DNA from: Cycas panzhihuaensis
Lineage: Eukaryota > Cycadophyta
Assembly: GCA_023213395.1 (NCBI GenBank)
Contig: CM041465.1
Span: 121,651,741 to 121,715,740, forward strand
Direction of reading: 5' to 3'
Length of the DNA: 64,000 nucleotides
Position numbers and translations under genes: made by a program. Positions 31,968-42,963 of the stretch are shown in pieces. The notes under the pieces are model-generated. The model saw nothing but the letters and a program-made list of their open reading frames with translations. It did no database searches and was not told the DNA's origin. How positions within the stretch are numbered: the first letter of the stretch is position 1; every line of letters starts with the position of its first letter.

Positions 31968-32081
31968 TAGAGGAACCCTCACCTTAAAGAGGATTGATCA
32001 TCTGATATTATCATTTGTTGTTTCTAAATATTAATTAATTTATTTTTTGTTATAATTTAATATTATAGTGGGTATGCCACA
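31968..32081 (+). repeat. Element E 3' LTR, right part
   Basis: It continues from 28237: gaggaaccctcacctt... to GGTATGCCACA. It matches 19149-19260 of the 5' LTR. Confidence 0.82.
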
Positions 32082-32696
32082 CGCTTGTTTCCCCTCTTTA
32101 ATCCTTTTGACCAACCATCTCTCAATCCCACTCCTATATGCTTTTTTCCTAGGAAAGAATCTTCTTTAGCAATTGCTACATTATCCCATGATGTTGTTCA
32201 AGATCATCCTCTTGGAAATGTTGATTTTAGATCTATGATTAAATTTGATGTATGTTGTAAAATTTCTCCTAAATGCTAGCCAACCCCATTTATTCTCTCT
32301 CTTTAGGCTGGCCTCTAATTCTCTTTCTTTAAAACCAACTTCTACCACATGTTATTTAATGTTTCTATTTATAGGATGCTTAACCCCCATTATAATCATC
32401 ATTGTAAGGAGACTATCCCAAGTTTGTGATTTCGACCCTATTTGGAGACTGCACTAGAGGACACCTTGCCTCAAAGAGTGTAATTTCTCTAAACTCAATA
32501 TTTCATATATCAATATTTTGAAGGATTCTATCTGGTTGGCATATATATAAATTTATGTATATTCAGTGGTTATTCTATTTGGTGCATAATTAATAGTTAT
32601 TTTGTCTGGGGTAATTCTGTCATATATGAAATTAGCATGGATTTGTGTTTATTTCATTGATTTTGGTGTGAATTTCCATTGGACTTCCCACAAGTA
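32082..32696 (+). repeat. LTR-like region (element L)
   Basis: The right end CTTCCCACA is followed by a primer-site-like sequence, so this is probably an LTR or contains one. A TATA-like tctatttatagg occurs near 32366. The left edge is not determinable. A short open frame at 32085-32279 has no recognised domain. Confidence 0.4.
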
Positions 32697-32710
32697 GTAT
32701 TAGAGCTTCA
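32697..32710 (+). promoter_or_regulatory. Degenerate primer-binding site (element L)
   Basis: AGTAGTATTAGAGC resembles TGGTATCAGAGC with two transitions, as in elements E and A. Confidence 0.5.
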
Positions 32711-33430
32711 TTATCAAGGCCATTTAGTTCTAGTAGATCGAGATTTCAACAGTCCAATACTTTATTTTAGCAAAACAAAAATCAGATTTTACACACAAAA
32801 TTCTAATGTTTCCCATTAGAAGACAAACTTTTGCACTCAATTTTGTTTTTTCTGTTAGAAGACAAATTTTGGCACTTAGAAATTTGAAATTATTAATCAA
32901 AAAAATAGATTTCTGCAATTAGAATTTTGATTTCTATTGTTAGAAGACCTATTTTTATGTCAACATAAAAAATTATTAGTCAAAAACCAGACTTCAAACA
33001 ACCAAACAAATATGATTTCTATAGTCGAGAAGTCAATTTTATCAAGTGGCAAGTTGATCTAAAGCAAGATTTAGCCATTCTTGAGTAGAATTTTTTGGGC
33101 AATACAATGGGAAGAGAAAACAAGGGTATCATAAGTGTTAAAAGATGGTCAAAGATTTTTTCCAAGTATGAAATTAAGATTTGATAGGACACTAACATTT
33201 GGAAAAATGGTGAATCAATCTTTAGTCATAGCAAAGAATGTTAGCAAAAAAGTAGATGCCTTAAACAACAAAGTCATAAAAATATATGACTAACTAATGA
33301 AAGAAACAACTAGTTGCCGTAATTTAGGCCTTGCAAGTAAAAGGAATATTAGACATGCCCAAGCCTAAAAATAACAATAAAAACAAAGAGACCCAACATG
33401 GGGAAAACTCTCACCACAACGAGGAAAGAG
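32711..33430 (+). other. Element L leader, unassigned
   Basis: AT-rich sequence with a recurring motif around (a/t)ttagaaga(c/a)aaattt (about 32815, 32857, 32940). A possible gag-like frame reads ILDMPKPKNNNKNKETQHGE near 33345. The identification is weak. Confidence 0.3.
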
Positions 33431-33469
33431 ATAGAAGTGATAGACTTAGATTTGACTAAGGTCTCAAGA

Positions 33470-34530
33470 ACTCCAAATTCCTTTTGGAAAAATTTGACCT
33501 AGAGGGACCTAGTGTAGATGCAGAACCAAGAGAATATGATGTGGATGGAGCTAATGGGACCACAATTATTGTAGGAACATTTTCAATGGTTGGAGGAAAA
33601 CTAGTAGTTGTTGTAGAATTATCAATAGGAAATGAAATTTGCTATGGATCCAATTCCTAATTCTCTTCAGAAAAAATGACATCCCGAGATGTATGCATTT
33701 GTTGTGTAGCAAGATCATATAGTTTGTAAGATTTGCATCTAGACATATATCCAATGAAGATGCACTTCCTGCTTTTGTCATCTAATTTCTTCCTTTGTTT
33801 TTTTGAAATGTGCATATATGTTTGTGCATCCAAAAGTCTACAAATGTGAAACTGTAGGCTTTTAACCTGACCAAGCCTCTTGGGGTGTGATATTTATGAC
33901 TGCCTTGGTTGGACTCCTGTTGGTAAGATATGCAATCATGTTGACTACTTCGGCCTAGAAGTGAAGTCCAAGATTTTTGGCGACAAGCATGGCCTTGCCT
34001 TTACTGACCAAGGTCCAATTCATCCTCAGCAACTCCATTTTGTTGAGGAGTGTAAGGGGTAGAGAACTGTCAATTGATGCCTTTATCCTTGCAAAATTGA
34101 GCAAATTCTTTTGATGTATATTTGTTGCCATTTTCATAGTGAAGGATTTTGAGTGGCATGCCGGATTCTAGTTCAACTTTACTTTTGAATTCTTTAAAAT
34201 TTTCAAAAGCTTATGATTTCTACTTCAGGAAGTAGACCCAAACCTTGCAAAAAAAGGTCATCAATGAAGGTAATGAAAAAGCAACCATTAATTGACTCTT
34301 GTGACATGGGCCCACAAATGTTTAAATGAGCAAGGCCTAATGGTTCTTAAGCATGCCAAACTTTGCCATTGGATTTGAAGGGTTCTCTATGATGCTTCCC
34401 CATAATGCAAGATTCACAAAGATAGTTTGTTTAATTTTTGGCAGAGCATGCATCATGTTTAGTTTGAATAACAATTGAAGGTTGTTCATACTCATATGAC
34501 CAAGGCATTGATGCCATAATTGATCTTTGG
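33470..34530 (-). pseudogene. Element J integrase
   Basis: Minus-strand reading. The pre-integrase zinc region is LWHQCLGHMSMNNLQ (about 34505). The core has VWVYFLKQKS (about 34220), ILHYENGNKYTSKEFAQFCK (about 34140; the usual RTDNG is degraded to HYENG) and STPYTPQQNG (about 34050). The C-terminal region is CKSYKLYDLATQQMH and SRDVIF (about 33690). Frameshifts and the altered central catalytic Asp show it is inactive. Confidence 0.85.
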
Positions 34531-34537
34531 GAAGTGA

Positions 34538-35470
34538 CTAAGTAACAGGTGTAGGTTGTTTCTTAGCAGTTGAAGCGGAATTATTATAAGTGCCAGTATC
34601 TTCGTGCAGAAATGTAGGTGTTGATGTGGCATCCAACTTGTAAAGTCCATGACCCTCATACCCAGTTGCAATCACATTACCGTTGACATCACTGATGAGG
34701 CATTTACTAAGATGGCTAAATAACACATCAAATTTTTGCTTCTTTATCTGACTAATGGACAACAAATTTCTTGTCATCCTAGGTGCATAGAAGACATTAT
34801 TTAGGTTATGCTTAACATTAGAATTTGTTAATGAAATGGGAACATTGCCAATTTTAGCAATTTGTAGTACAACATCATCACCAAATGTCACTATTTGATT
34901 CTTCACTAGCATAGTATTTGTGAGCAAATCTTTGGAACTAGTCATGTCATAAGACTCTGAAATCTATTAACCGAGATTTGTCAGTAATGTGGGTTGCAGA
35001 AGCAACATAGAACAAATTCTAAGAATCAACCATGTGGCCTCCTTGATTCTGATTTCTTCTCTGGTTGTGGTTTTGATTTTGTCCGTAGCCATGATTGGTG
35101 TTTTGGGTATTCTAGTTCAGTCTTTTGTTTCTTTGGAAGTCGTTGCAGCCACGATTAGGATTGCCTATATTTGTAGAGCAATTCTATTGTTGTTGTTGTT
35201 GCTAGTCGGCACTCTTTTTCCTGCATTCTATTGTTGCATGGCCGATTTTGCCACAATAGTGACAAATTATTTGATTTGTATGTTGTTGATGTGGTTGTTG
35301 TTGGTTCAAATTCATTGAATTGAACTGCTGGATCAGATTTGGTCTTTGTTGTCTTTCTTTATGACCTGCAACTAAAGCAGGTGTCGATGAGGAAGAATTG
35401 GGATCTCCAAGTCTATTTAAGATACACTCCTCTTGCAAAAGTTCAATGTGGCAAGGCAATTGCAATGGGA
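34538..35470 (-). pseudogene. Element J gag zinc knuckle and protease region
   Basis: The minus strand shows a Gln/Asn-rich region with the CCHC knuckle CHYCGKIGHATIEC (about 35275), then protease-like SATHITDKSR (about 34985), VTFGDDVVLQIAKIGNVPIS and NNVFYAPRMTRNLLSISQIK (about 34790), and the pre-integrase stretch YEGHGLYKLDATS (about 34630). In copia this encodes Gag's RNA-binding tail and the aspartic protease. Stops lie near 35200 and 34985-34946. Confidence 0.87.
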
Positions 35471-35589
35471 TAGGTTAGAAATAAGGGAGTTAAAACTAGC
35501 AGGTAATACATTGACAATGGATGACACGAGTCACTATTTGTAGGTGGTTGACTAAGAGTAGTTAACTAGTTCCATAGTGCTTTAATTTG

Positions 35590-36002
35590 GGTCAAATGGG
35601 CTTTGACATATCTAGCATAAGGAATCGAATACAGTTGGGCCTTAAGCATAACAACTCATGCATTGCCTTTTCTCTCATACAGAGAGCAGAGTATGTTCCA
35701 TGCTTCAACAGAGGTAGTGGTTGTTTCAATATTTTGGTTGATATTTTCTTCACAAGAGAGGTGTAAAAAGGAAAGTGCGACTTCATCATTTTCATTAAAT
35801 GCGGTAAGGGCAATAGGATGAACTGATATAGTGACAGTGGGATTATTAGGATTTTGAGTGGGAGCTAGTTTAGTGTAGTAATAGAAACAGAAGTCCACAA
35901 TTTATTCATTACAAGTATATTCTTGACTTGTTTCTTCCAAGCCAAGAAGTTGTCACTACCTATCAATTTGATGGTATTAGTTGCAACCATATGTAGAGCC
36001 AT
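35590..36002 (-). pseudogene. Element J gag N-terminal part
   Basis: The minus-strand ATG at 36002 opens MALHMVATNTIKLIGSDNFL and AWKKQVKNILVMNKLWTSV, the N-terminal copia gag motif. Another frame has NENDEVALSFLHLSCEENIN and TSVEAWNILCSLYERKGNA (about 35800-35660). It matches element B gag (KDEIALAFLHMIVD) at lower similarity. Confidence 0.85.
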
Positions 36003-36126
36003 GATGATTGAATGAGTGTAGATACCAACAATGTCTTATCTACCTAGAAAGGTTTACTAATATTGTACCAAAAGTCTCTATGTCTCCTCGTCTAATAGCC
36101 CCTGGTAGTTGAGACAGTCATGTCTA

Positions 36127-36686
36127 TGTTAAACCTTGTGTTTTACCTTATGTTTACATGTTAAGCTTATGTACTTTATGTTTATGTATTATGTGTGCAC
36201 TTTAATGTTTTATGTGCACTTTTGTACTTTAGGGGTGACTTTATCACTTAAGTGATAAAGTACACACCCACTTTATGTCTAGTGACATAACGTTGTCACT
36301 TATGTCACTTGAGGGTCAAATGACCCCCTTGCACTTTTGCTCACACAAGAGCTGCCAACGGACACCTGTCCTACCTGCGAGCAGGCCTAGCATGATTGAC
36401 ACTTGTCAATCATGTAATAGCCCTTGGCCTCTCATTTCCCTCTATTTAATGAGGCCTTTCTTCATTGTTGTTCATTCAAGAGTTGGAGCTCATTGTTACT
36501 CTGTCAGTTTGCTAATCAAGCTAAAGCATTCTTTGGTGGTTGGACTAATTCCGATACCCCATTCATGGTATCTTGATCTTGCTCCTCTTTCTCTTTGTGT
36601 TCTTTGTGTTTATGCTTAATGCATTTAATGATATTGTGCTTTGTTAATGATCTTGGACCTATGTGGCCATTAGGCCCATTCTAACA
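36127..36686 (+). repeat. Element B 5' LTR
   Basis: It starts TGTTAAACCTTGTG and ends CCATTCTAACA. It contains a perfect 24-bp palindrome centred on CTTAAG (36238-36261) and a TATA-like ctatttaatgagg near 36450. Confidence 0.95.
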
Positions 36687-36687
36687 A

Positions 36688-36700
36688 TTGGTATCAGAGC
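36688..36700 (+). promoter_or_regulatory. Element B primer-binding site
   Basis: TTGGTATCAGAGC lies one base after the LTR and is complementary to initiator Met tRNA. Confidence 0.92.
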
Positions 36701-38779
36701 TGAATGGTTTACTAGAGCTGAAAGGTTTGGTCACTAAGTTTGATTGAGTTTTGGCTTAGTATCCTTTGCAAATACTTTGCATATTAGCTTGTTGTCCCCA
36801 TACTTGTCTGCTATCCTTGGAATCTGCACATCACTGTCCTCAAATCCTCTTGCTAAACTCGCCTGCATCAAGCCTCAAAAGGTCAGGTATATTTGGAACC
36901 TGCATAAATATCAGGGTCTGTCCCTGTACCTGGAGGTCTGTCCCTGCACAAAACTGCACACAGGATTCAGCACTTGAGTCTGCCCACTAAAGGGGCCGCA
37001 GCAAAAGCTTCTGGTACTTTGTCCTCTCACGGACCTGCACGAACTGTCAATGAGGAGTTACGGGAGCCAGCCCTGTTCTATCTGGTAGTCGTCCCTGCAC
37101 GGAGCTTGCATGGGAGGTACTGTGCACAGAAGCTCCGTCAACAAGAGCCGCACGAAGGGGAGTCCGTCCATGGGAGGTCACACGAACCTGCACCCGTATC
37201 TGCCCACACGGGCGCCTGTCCACGGGGGACGCAACTCTGCGCACGGAGCGCACGTCAAGACCTGCACACGGGGGCTGAACAGAAGAAGCTTCTGGAAGCT
37301 TCCGGAAGACTGCACGCTCACGGACTGCGTACAGAGGAAGTCCACGTCTCACAAGGGACGAAAGGGCCTGCACGCGATTCGATCCAGTGCACGGAACATT
37401 CCACGGAATATTCACAGAAGGTTCCATTGTCACGGGAGCCGCAAAATCAAAACACGGACAGCGAAATTCGACTTTGGCATATGTTGCATATTCACTTTAC
37501 TATATTCTAAAGTATATGCCTAATTTGATAAAGTCTTTTATAAAGTCTCTTTTATTAAGAGAAATTTTTTATTATTAATCGAGGTTAAGAGGCTTTTATT
37601 ACTTTAAGAGGAATTTTTAATCAAGGGGGGGTTTAATGCTCTAAGAGGCTTTAAGCCATTCAGCTATTTGAAGACTGTTTTAAGCAAACATTCGCAGCAT
37701 AAGTGCTTTAAGAGATTTTTTTTTTGAGATTTAATCTCTTTTTTTAAAGCATTTTTTGTGGCTCACAAAAGTACTTTTTTGGTACTTAAGAGGATTAAAT
37801 TTTCTTTGATGGAAAGAGGACTCATCAAATGACTCATGCTAAGTCATTCTCCTCTCATTAAGGATTGAAGTTGCATGATTTAAATGCTTGAAAAGACTCC
37901 CTGCGTGGTGTTCTAGTGAGGCAAAGTTACAAGAAAGGTTGATTTCAGCCTTCATTTTATGCTTTTTTAAGCTCTTTTAGCATTTTGTTTAATGCTATTA
38001 AAGTAGTTAGAGCTTAATTGAAGTGGTCAATAAGCATCTTCGTATTGTAAAGGTGATAAACATCACCATTTGAGTTGATTTTTTGGCACCTTGTATGGTG
38101 ACCCATAGCCTTCAAAATCTCAAAAAGGAGGCTGAATTTTGTACTTAATAAAAATCACACTTTCTGTTGGATTGTTGAGACTATTTTAAAGTCTCAACAA
38201 CTTGCTGCTTGGAGTTCGTTTGGTGTTTGGAGTACATTGAGTACACTTTGGCAAGTGGTTCTTTCTCTACATCGGTTTTGGAGCGTTAAAAAGAACCCAC
38301 TTCTGCAATCATCATCAAGGTTTTGCATCAATTTTTTCACTAAGTACTAAAATCTCAAAAGTACTTACATTATTGTACTCAAGCATTTTACTTGGACTTT
38401 CAAAAGCACTTAAAACTCAATCAAAGTGCTCATTATTGGCATGTACTTGCTTCTTAAGAAGCCTATCATTGTAAGCTAAATCATAGCATCTACATTAAGT
38501 ACATAATCCAAGTAAAAGTACCTTAAAATTCACTTTAAAATTTTCTAAAAAGTGAATTTTAAAATCTGGCTGGAGAGGCTCGAAAAAGGTTTAAACCTTG
38601 CCTCTGCTACACTTAACTTTGGATCAACTCAATAGCCGAAGTCCTCCACCCCTCATCACTCCACCCAGTTGTTGGATCTTCTTGTAAAATCAGAATTGGT
38701 GGTGTTGTCAGAAGGTGGAACTTAAGCGACAAAGCTTTGAAGTTACCAAGTTATTTGTTAGCTTTTATACAAGTGAAAG
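36701..38779 (+). other. Element B long leader with a GC-rich block
   Basis: A 2.1-kb leader separates the primer site and gag. Positions 36880-37450 are GC-rich and made of degenerate repeats around cctgcac(a)cgg and gtccctgcac. The block leaves frames of 178, 137 and 128 codons open on both strands, which is best read as composition and not coding. From 37500 on the leader is AT-rich with many 'aagcattt' and 'cttaaga' runs. Confidence 0.7.
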
Positions 38780-39466
38780 ATGACTGCAATTAACATGCTC
38801 AATGCATGCACAATAAGGTTAACATGACAAGCAAATTATCAAGAATGGAAAAGAATCACACAAAATCTCTTGATAATGAATGAATTTTGGGGATATGTTT
38901 CTGGGAGAATCCCCAATCCTGCACTTGTTGATGATGATGAAGTTGATATTGATTATGAGCGTGTTGCTACTTGGGAAGCCAAAGACGAGATTGCTTTGGC
39001 ATTTCTTCATATGATTGTGGATGTGCATGTAGATCAAAACATCTCTTCTGCTAAATCTTCTAAAGAAGCTTGGGACACTTTGTCCTCACTGTATGAAAGG
39101 CGAGATGAAGCTCGCATTTTGATGGTGAAAGCCAAACTGTATTCTATCAAATTTGTCAAGCCTATGTCGGTTTTTCTGTCCTCTATGAAGGAGGTTTGTA
39201 ATGAATTGAATACTTTAGGTAGTCCTGCTACAAGGGATGAACTCATCACATCCATCACCAAAGCATTGCCAAAGGACTACAACGGCTTCATATCATCTAC
39301 CACACGAGATGGTTCACTTAAGAAGATGACATTTAATGAACTTGAAAGCTTATTGCTTCAAGAAGAACAGATTTATGCTAAAAACAATGAAGAACCATCT
39401 ACACCAGGTGCCTTCACGGCCAAGTCAAAGGCCAATCAGATCTCCAAACCTACATTCACAAAGTAG
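38780..39466 (+). pseudogene. Element B gag
   Basis: I place the start at ATG 38780 (MTAINMLNACTIRLT). A TGA at 38825 follows, probably a decayed codon, and then QANYQEWKRITQNLLIMNEF and WGYVSG, the copia gag N-terminal motif. It continues as KDEIALAFLHMIVD and KSSKEAWDTLSSLYERRDEA, with ITKALPKDYNGFISS near 39265. It stops at TAG 39464-39466, just before the zinc knuckle. Gag forms the particle around element RNA. Confidence 0.9.
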
Positions 39467-40115
39467 TTTGGAAACATGAACATTGGATCTTCTAAGTCCA
39501 ATGTTGTATGTCATTATTGTGACAAATCTAGCCACATTGCACCTGATTACAGAAAGAAGCAGGCAGATCTACGACGACAACAGTAACAGCAACAACAGCC
39601 ATAAGGACAAAGACAACAGTAGCCAAAGCAACAATATCAACAAAGATTTCAGAAATGACGAGCAGTTAGAATCCCCTCGACCAAATCGAGGTGCCTATCG
39701 AGGAGGTCCAAGAGGAAGGGGGGGTCAAAGAGGTGGCTACCAACGCCACTTTAATCAGTTTGCCGATGAAGACAAATTGTTTTGTGCATATCAGTCATCC
39801 AAGGTTGATCACACTTGGATAGTTGATTCAGGAGCTTCTCAGCATATGACAGGGAGTGAAGAACTCCTATGCAATATTAAGGAAGGTAAAGGTCACTCAG
39901 TGACCTTTGGAAATAATGAATCTGTTGACATTTCAGGCATAGGCACAATAGCTCCTTTCCATTCTACAGAAAATCCTTTCTCAACATTTCCCAATAGTGA
40001 TGCATACTTCATTCCTTCCATGGAGAAGAGTTTGCTATCTGTTAGCCAGTTGGACAAGCAACAGATGAGCGTGTTATTCAAGAATGGGAAATGTATCATT
40101 AGTGACAGATCGTAG
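39467..40115 (+). pseudogene. Element B zinc knuckle and protease
   Basis: The knuckle reads CHYCDKSSHIAPDY (39510-39551), with its last Cys changed to Tyr. The frame then shifts into 39483-40115: an Asn/Ser-rich linker, an Arg/Gly-rich RGGPRGRGGQRGGY patch, the protease active site TWIVDSGASQHMTG (about 39815) and VTFGNNESVDISGIGTI. It ends at a stop after CIISDRS. The active-site DSG is intact although the reading frame is broken. Confidence 0.88.
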
Positions 40116-41180
40116 CTATTGCCTATGAGGATCAAGGTCTTTACAAGTTGGATGCCAATAACATTACACTTGATTCTGCTTATTCTGGTTCCATGGTCAT
40201 TATATTTTTGTCAAAAATGCAATTATGGCATCAACGTCTAGGTCACTTAAGCCTAGATAATTTGAAGTAGATGATGAACAAAAACATGGTATATGGACTT
40301 CCAAAGATATATGGTTCAAAATGTCTTTGCGAAGCTTGCATAATGGGGACTCAGCATCGTTTGCCATTTCCTAAAGGCAAAGCATGGCGTGCATCTTATC
40401 CATTGCAGTTGATTCACTCAGACTTATGTGGACCCATGTCCACTCAATCATTTGGAGGAGCATTGTACTACATATCCTTCATTGATGACTTTTCTCATAA
40501 AGTCTGGGTCTACTTTATAAAGCAAAAATCAGAAGCTTTCTCTAAGTTCAAAGAGTTCAAAGCTGAAGTAGAAAATGAATCTGGCTACTCAATTGAAACA
40601 TTAAGGACAGATAATGGAGATGAATTCACTTCAAATGAATTCAAACAATACTGCAAGGACAATGGGATTCGAAGACAACTTACACTTCCTCATACTCCTC
40701 AACAAAACGGAGTCTCTGAAAGGATGAATAGAACTTTGGCTAACAAAGCCAAAACTATGATGCATGCGAAAGGACTTCCTCGAGCTTACTGGGTCGAAGC
40801 ATTTCACACAGCAACCTATGTGGCCAATCGGAGTCCTACTACAACAGTCGCCAACATTACACCTGAGGAGGCATGGACTGGTAAGAAACCGACTATTAGC
40901 CATTTGAGGACATTTGGGTGCACTGCATATATGCACATACCTGATTAGCAAAGAACAAAGTTGGATAAACATAGTCTCAAATGCATCTTTGTAGGATATG
41001 CCATTCATAGCAAGGCCTACAAGTTGTATGATCCAGTTGGGAGAAAAATGCATCTCTCAAGAGATGTAATCTTTGTTGAAGATGATCAGAAAGAGTTGGA
41101 TGTGGCATCAATCCAACCCCCCATTGATAAAGACAAAAAGATTGTTGAGGACTTCCTCCCTCTCAATCTTCAACACCATG
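40116..41180 (+). pseudogene. Element B integrase
   Basis: Pre-integrase zinc region: LWHQRLGHLSLDNLK (40224-40268), a stop, CLCEACIMGTQHRLPF (about 40324). The catalytic core has the D,D,E residues in LIHSDLCGPM (about 40408), IETLRTDNGDEFTSNEF (about 40590) and PHTPQQNGVSERMNR (about 40690), all intact. The C-terminal part is LRTFGCTAYMHIPD, a stop at 40945, then KAYKLYDPVGRKMHLSRDVI (about 41010). A frameshift near 41170 separates it from RT. Confidence 0.92.
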
Positions 41181-42300
41181 CACTTCATTTGCACCTCTTG
41201 TACTGTCCACTTCATCATCGTCTGCTCCACTTGAACCTTCCACATCATCTTCTGTTGATCAATCACTTAGACCAGAAGACATTGAGGTTCATGCTACATC
41301 ATTTCAAAAGTTACCTAAATGGTATACTCAAACAGTGCAGGACAGTCATATTATTTAAGGGAAACGTCCATCTAAATATAGGCAACAAACAAATTTTGCA
41401 CTTATGGCTAAAGTGCTTTCTATTGATGAGCCTTCTACTTTTGAAGAGGCTTCAAAAAATGTCAATTGGAAAGCTACCATGGATGAGGAGATCCATTCTA
41501 TTCACAAGAATGGCACATGGGATTTGGTCGAATTGCCTCCACATAAACAGGCAATCAGTTGTAAATGGGTCTATAAGACCAAATTTCATTCTGATGGTAC
41601 ACTTAAGCGTCAGAAGGCACGCCTTGTGGCGAAGGGATTCAAACAAAAGGAAGGCATTGATTATGAGGAAACCTTTGCACCAGTGGCAAACATGAACACC
41701 ATCAGACTCCTTATGGCCTTAGCTGCACAATGCAAATGGGCAGTTTATCAGATGGATGTGAAGAGCACCTTTCTTAATGGCGATCTTCAAGAGGAGGTAT
41801 ACTTGGAGCAACCTCCTAGTTACAAAGAACAAAGCAAGGAGCATCTTGTGTGTCGCCTCAAAAAGGCTTTGTATGGCTTGAAACAAGCTCCTAGGGCATG
41901 GTATGCAAAAGTTGATGAATACTTCTTGAGACATGGGTTTCATCGATCTACATCAGATCCTAATCTGTACATCAAACATGAACAAAACCATGTCATTTAT
42001 ATTGCCTTGTATGTAGATGACTTAGTGATCACTAGTGATGACACTAAGCTCATCAAGATTCTCCAAGATGATTTGAAGAGAAGTTTCGAGATGACTGATC
42101 TTGGACTTCTCCATTATTTTTTAGGCTTTGAGGTATCGCAGCAGCTAGGCTATATCTTCATCTCCCAAGCAAAATATTCTTGGGACATCTTGCAGAGATT
42201 CAGGATGCATGACTGCAAGACAGTGCCTACACCTATGGAGAACGGAACCAAGCTTACTCTTAATGAGGAAGCTGAACTCGCAGATACCACTCTCTTCTGA
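41181..42300 (+). pseudogene. Element B reverse transcriptase
   Basis: A linker (QKLPKWYTQTVQ-like) with a stop at about 41357 precedes the RT frame at 41404. The palm begins NWKATMDEEIHSIHKNGTWD, KARLVAKGFKQKEGIDYEET and YQMDVKSTFLNGDLQEEVYL. ALYGLKQAPRAWY and the catalytic IALYVDDLVITSDD (about 42000) follow. The fingers, palm and YVDD are continuous for 298 codons to a TGA at 42298. RT copies element RNA into cDNA. Confidence 0.95.
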
Positions 42301-42905
42301 CAGTTGATTAGTAGTCTGATATATCTCACCAACACTTGTCCATACATTTCATTTGCAGTTGGGATTTGCTCTCGATTCATGTCTCAACCCAATCAGAAGC
42401 ATTGGAAAGCAGCAAAACGCATACTCGAGTACATCAAAGGTACATTACAGCTTGGTCTTGAGTATGCACATAATGAGAACTTCACTTTGGAAGGGTTCTC
42501 TGATTCTAATTGGGAAGGATGCCAGGATAGCAGGAAATCAACCTCGGGTTACTGTTTTACCCTTGGTTCAGCAGCTGTTTCATGGAGTTGCAAGAAGCAA
42601 CCAAATGTTACCTTGTCCTCCAGGCAGTACAAAGTTGCGATCGGTAGCGCAGCTTGCGAGGCTATCTGGCTACGACGGATTCTTGGGGAGCTTGGACTTG
42701 AGCAGGAGCAGCCTACCAGTATTCATTGCGACAATCAGAGTGTGCTCAAGCTAACTAAGAATCCAGTCTTTCATGCACGGACCAAGCATATTGAAGTTCA
42801 CCACCATTTCATCAGAGAGCATGTACACAGTGGTGAGATCAATCTTCAATATCGACCAACGAGCAAAGCAGACAAACATCTTTACCAAGCCACTTGGTAG
42901 AGAGA
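42301..42905 (+). pseudogene. Element B RNase H
   Basis: It continues from RT after the TGA at 42298. The connection is HWKAAKRILEYIKGTLQLGL. RNase H is FSDSNWEGCQDSRKSTSGYC, AACEAIWLRRILGELGLEQE, HCDNQSVLKLTKNPVFHART and KHIEVHHHFIREHV. The usual Ala-Asp-Trp near the first catalytic Asp is changed to SDSNW. A small frameshift near the end breaks the ADxFTK tail. RNase H degrades the RNA strand during cDNA synthesis. Confidence 0.92.
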
Positions 42906-42963
42906 AATTTGTAAAATTTAGAGATGGTCTAGGGGTCCGACTTAACATAGTAAGCGAAGGGGT

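Larger units (their letters stand above)
18926..32081 (+). mobile_element. LTR retrotransposon E, no recognisable pol
   Basis: The 5' LTR is 18926-19260. The 3' LTR is 28014-28237 plus 31968-32081, split by element F. A strong polypurine tract (GGGGGGTAGGGGGTAGGGGAG, ending 28012) precedes the 3' LTR. The interior without element I is about 4.2 kb. It has no gag, RT or integrase that I can recognise, so it may be a large non-autonomous (LARD-like) element. The flanks (TACCC and CGCTT) do not form a target duplication. Confidence 0.75.

Noticed and set aside
32085-32279. 64-codon plus-strand frame as a host gene exon
   Set aside because: No recognised domain or splice context, and it lies between two LTR ends.
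36974-37523. 178-codon and 137-codon frames in the copia B leader as genes
   Set aside because: Frames are open on both strands because the block is GC-rich and repetitive. No domain is seen and they lie between primer site and gag.
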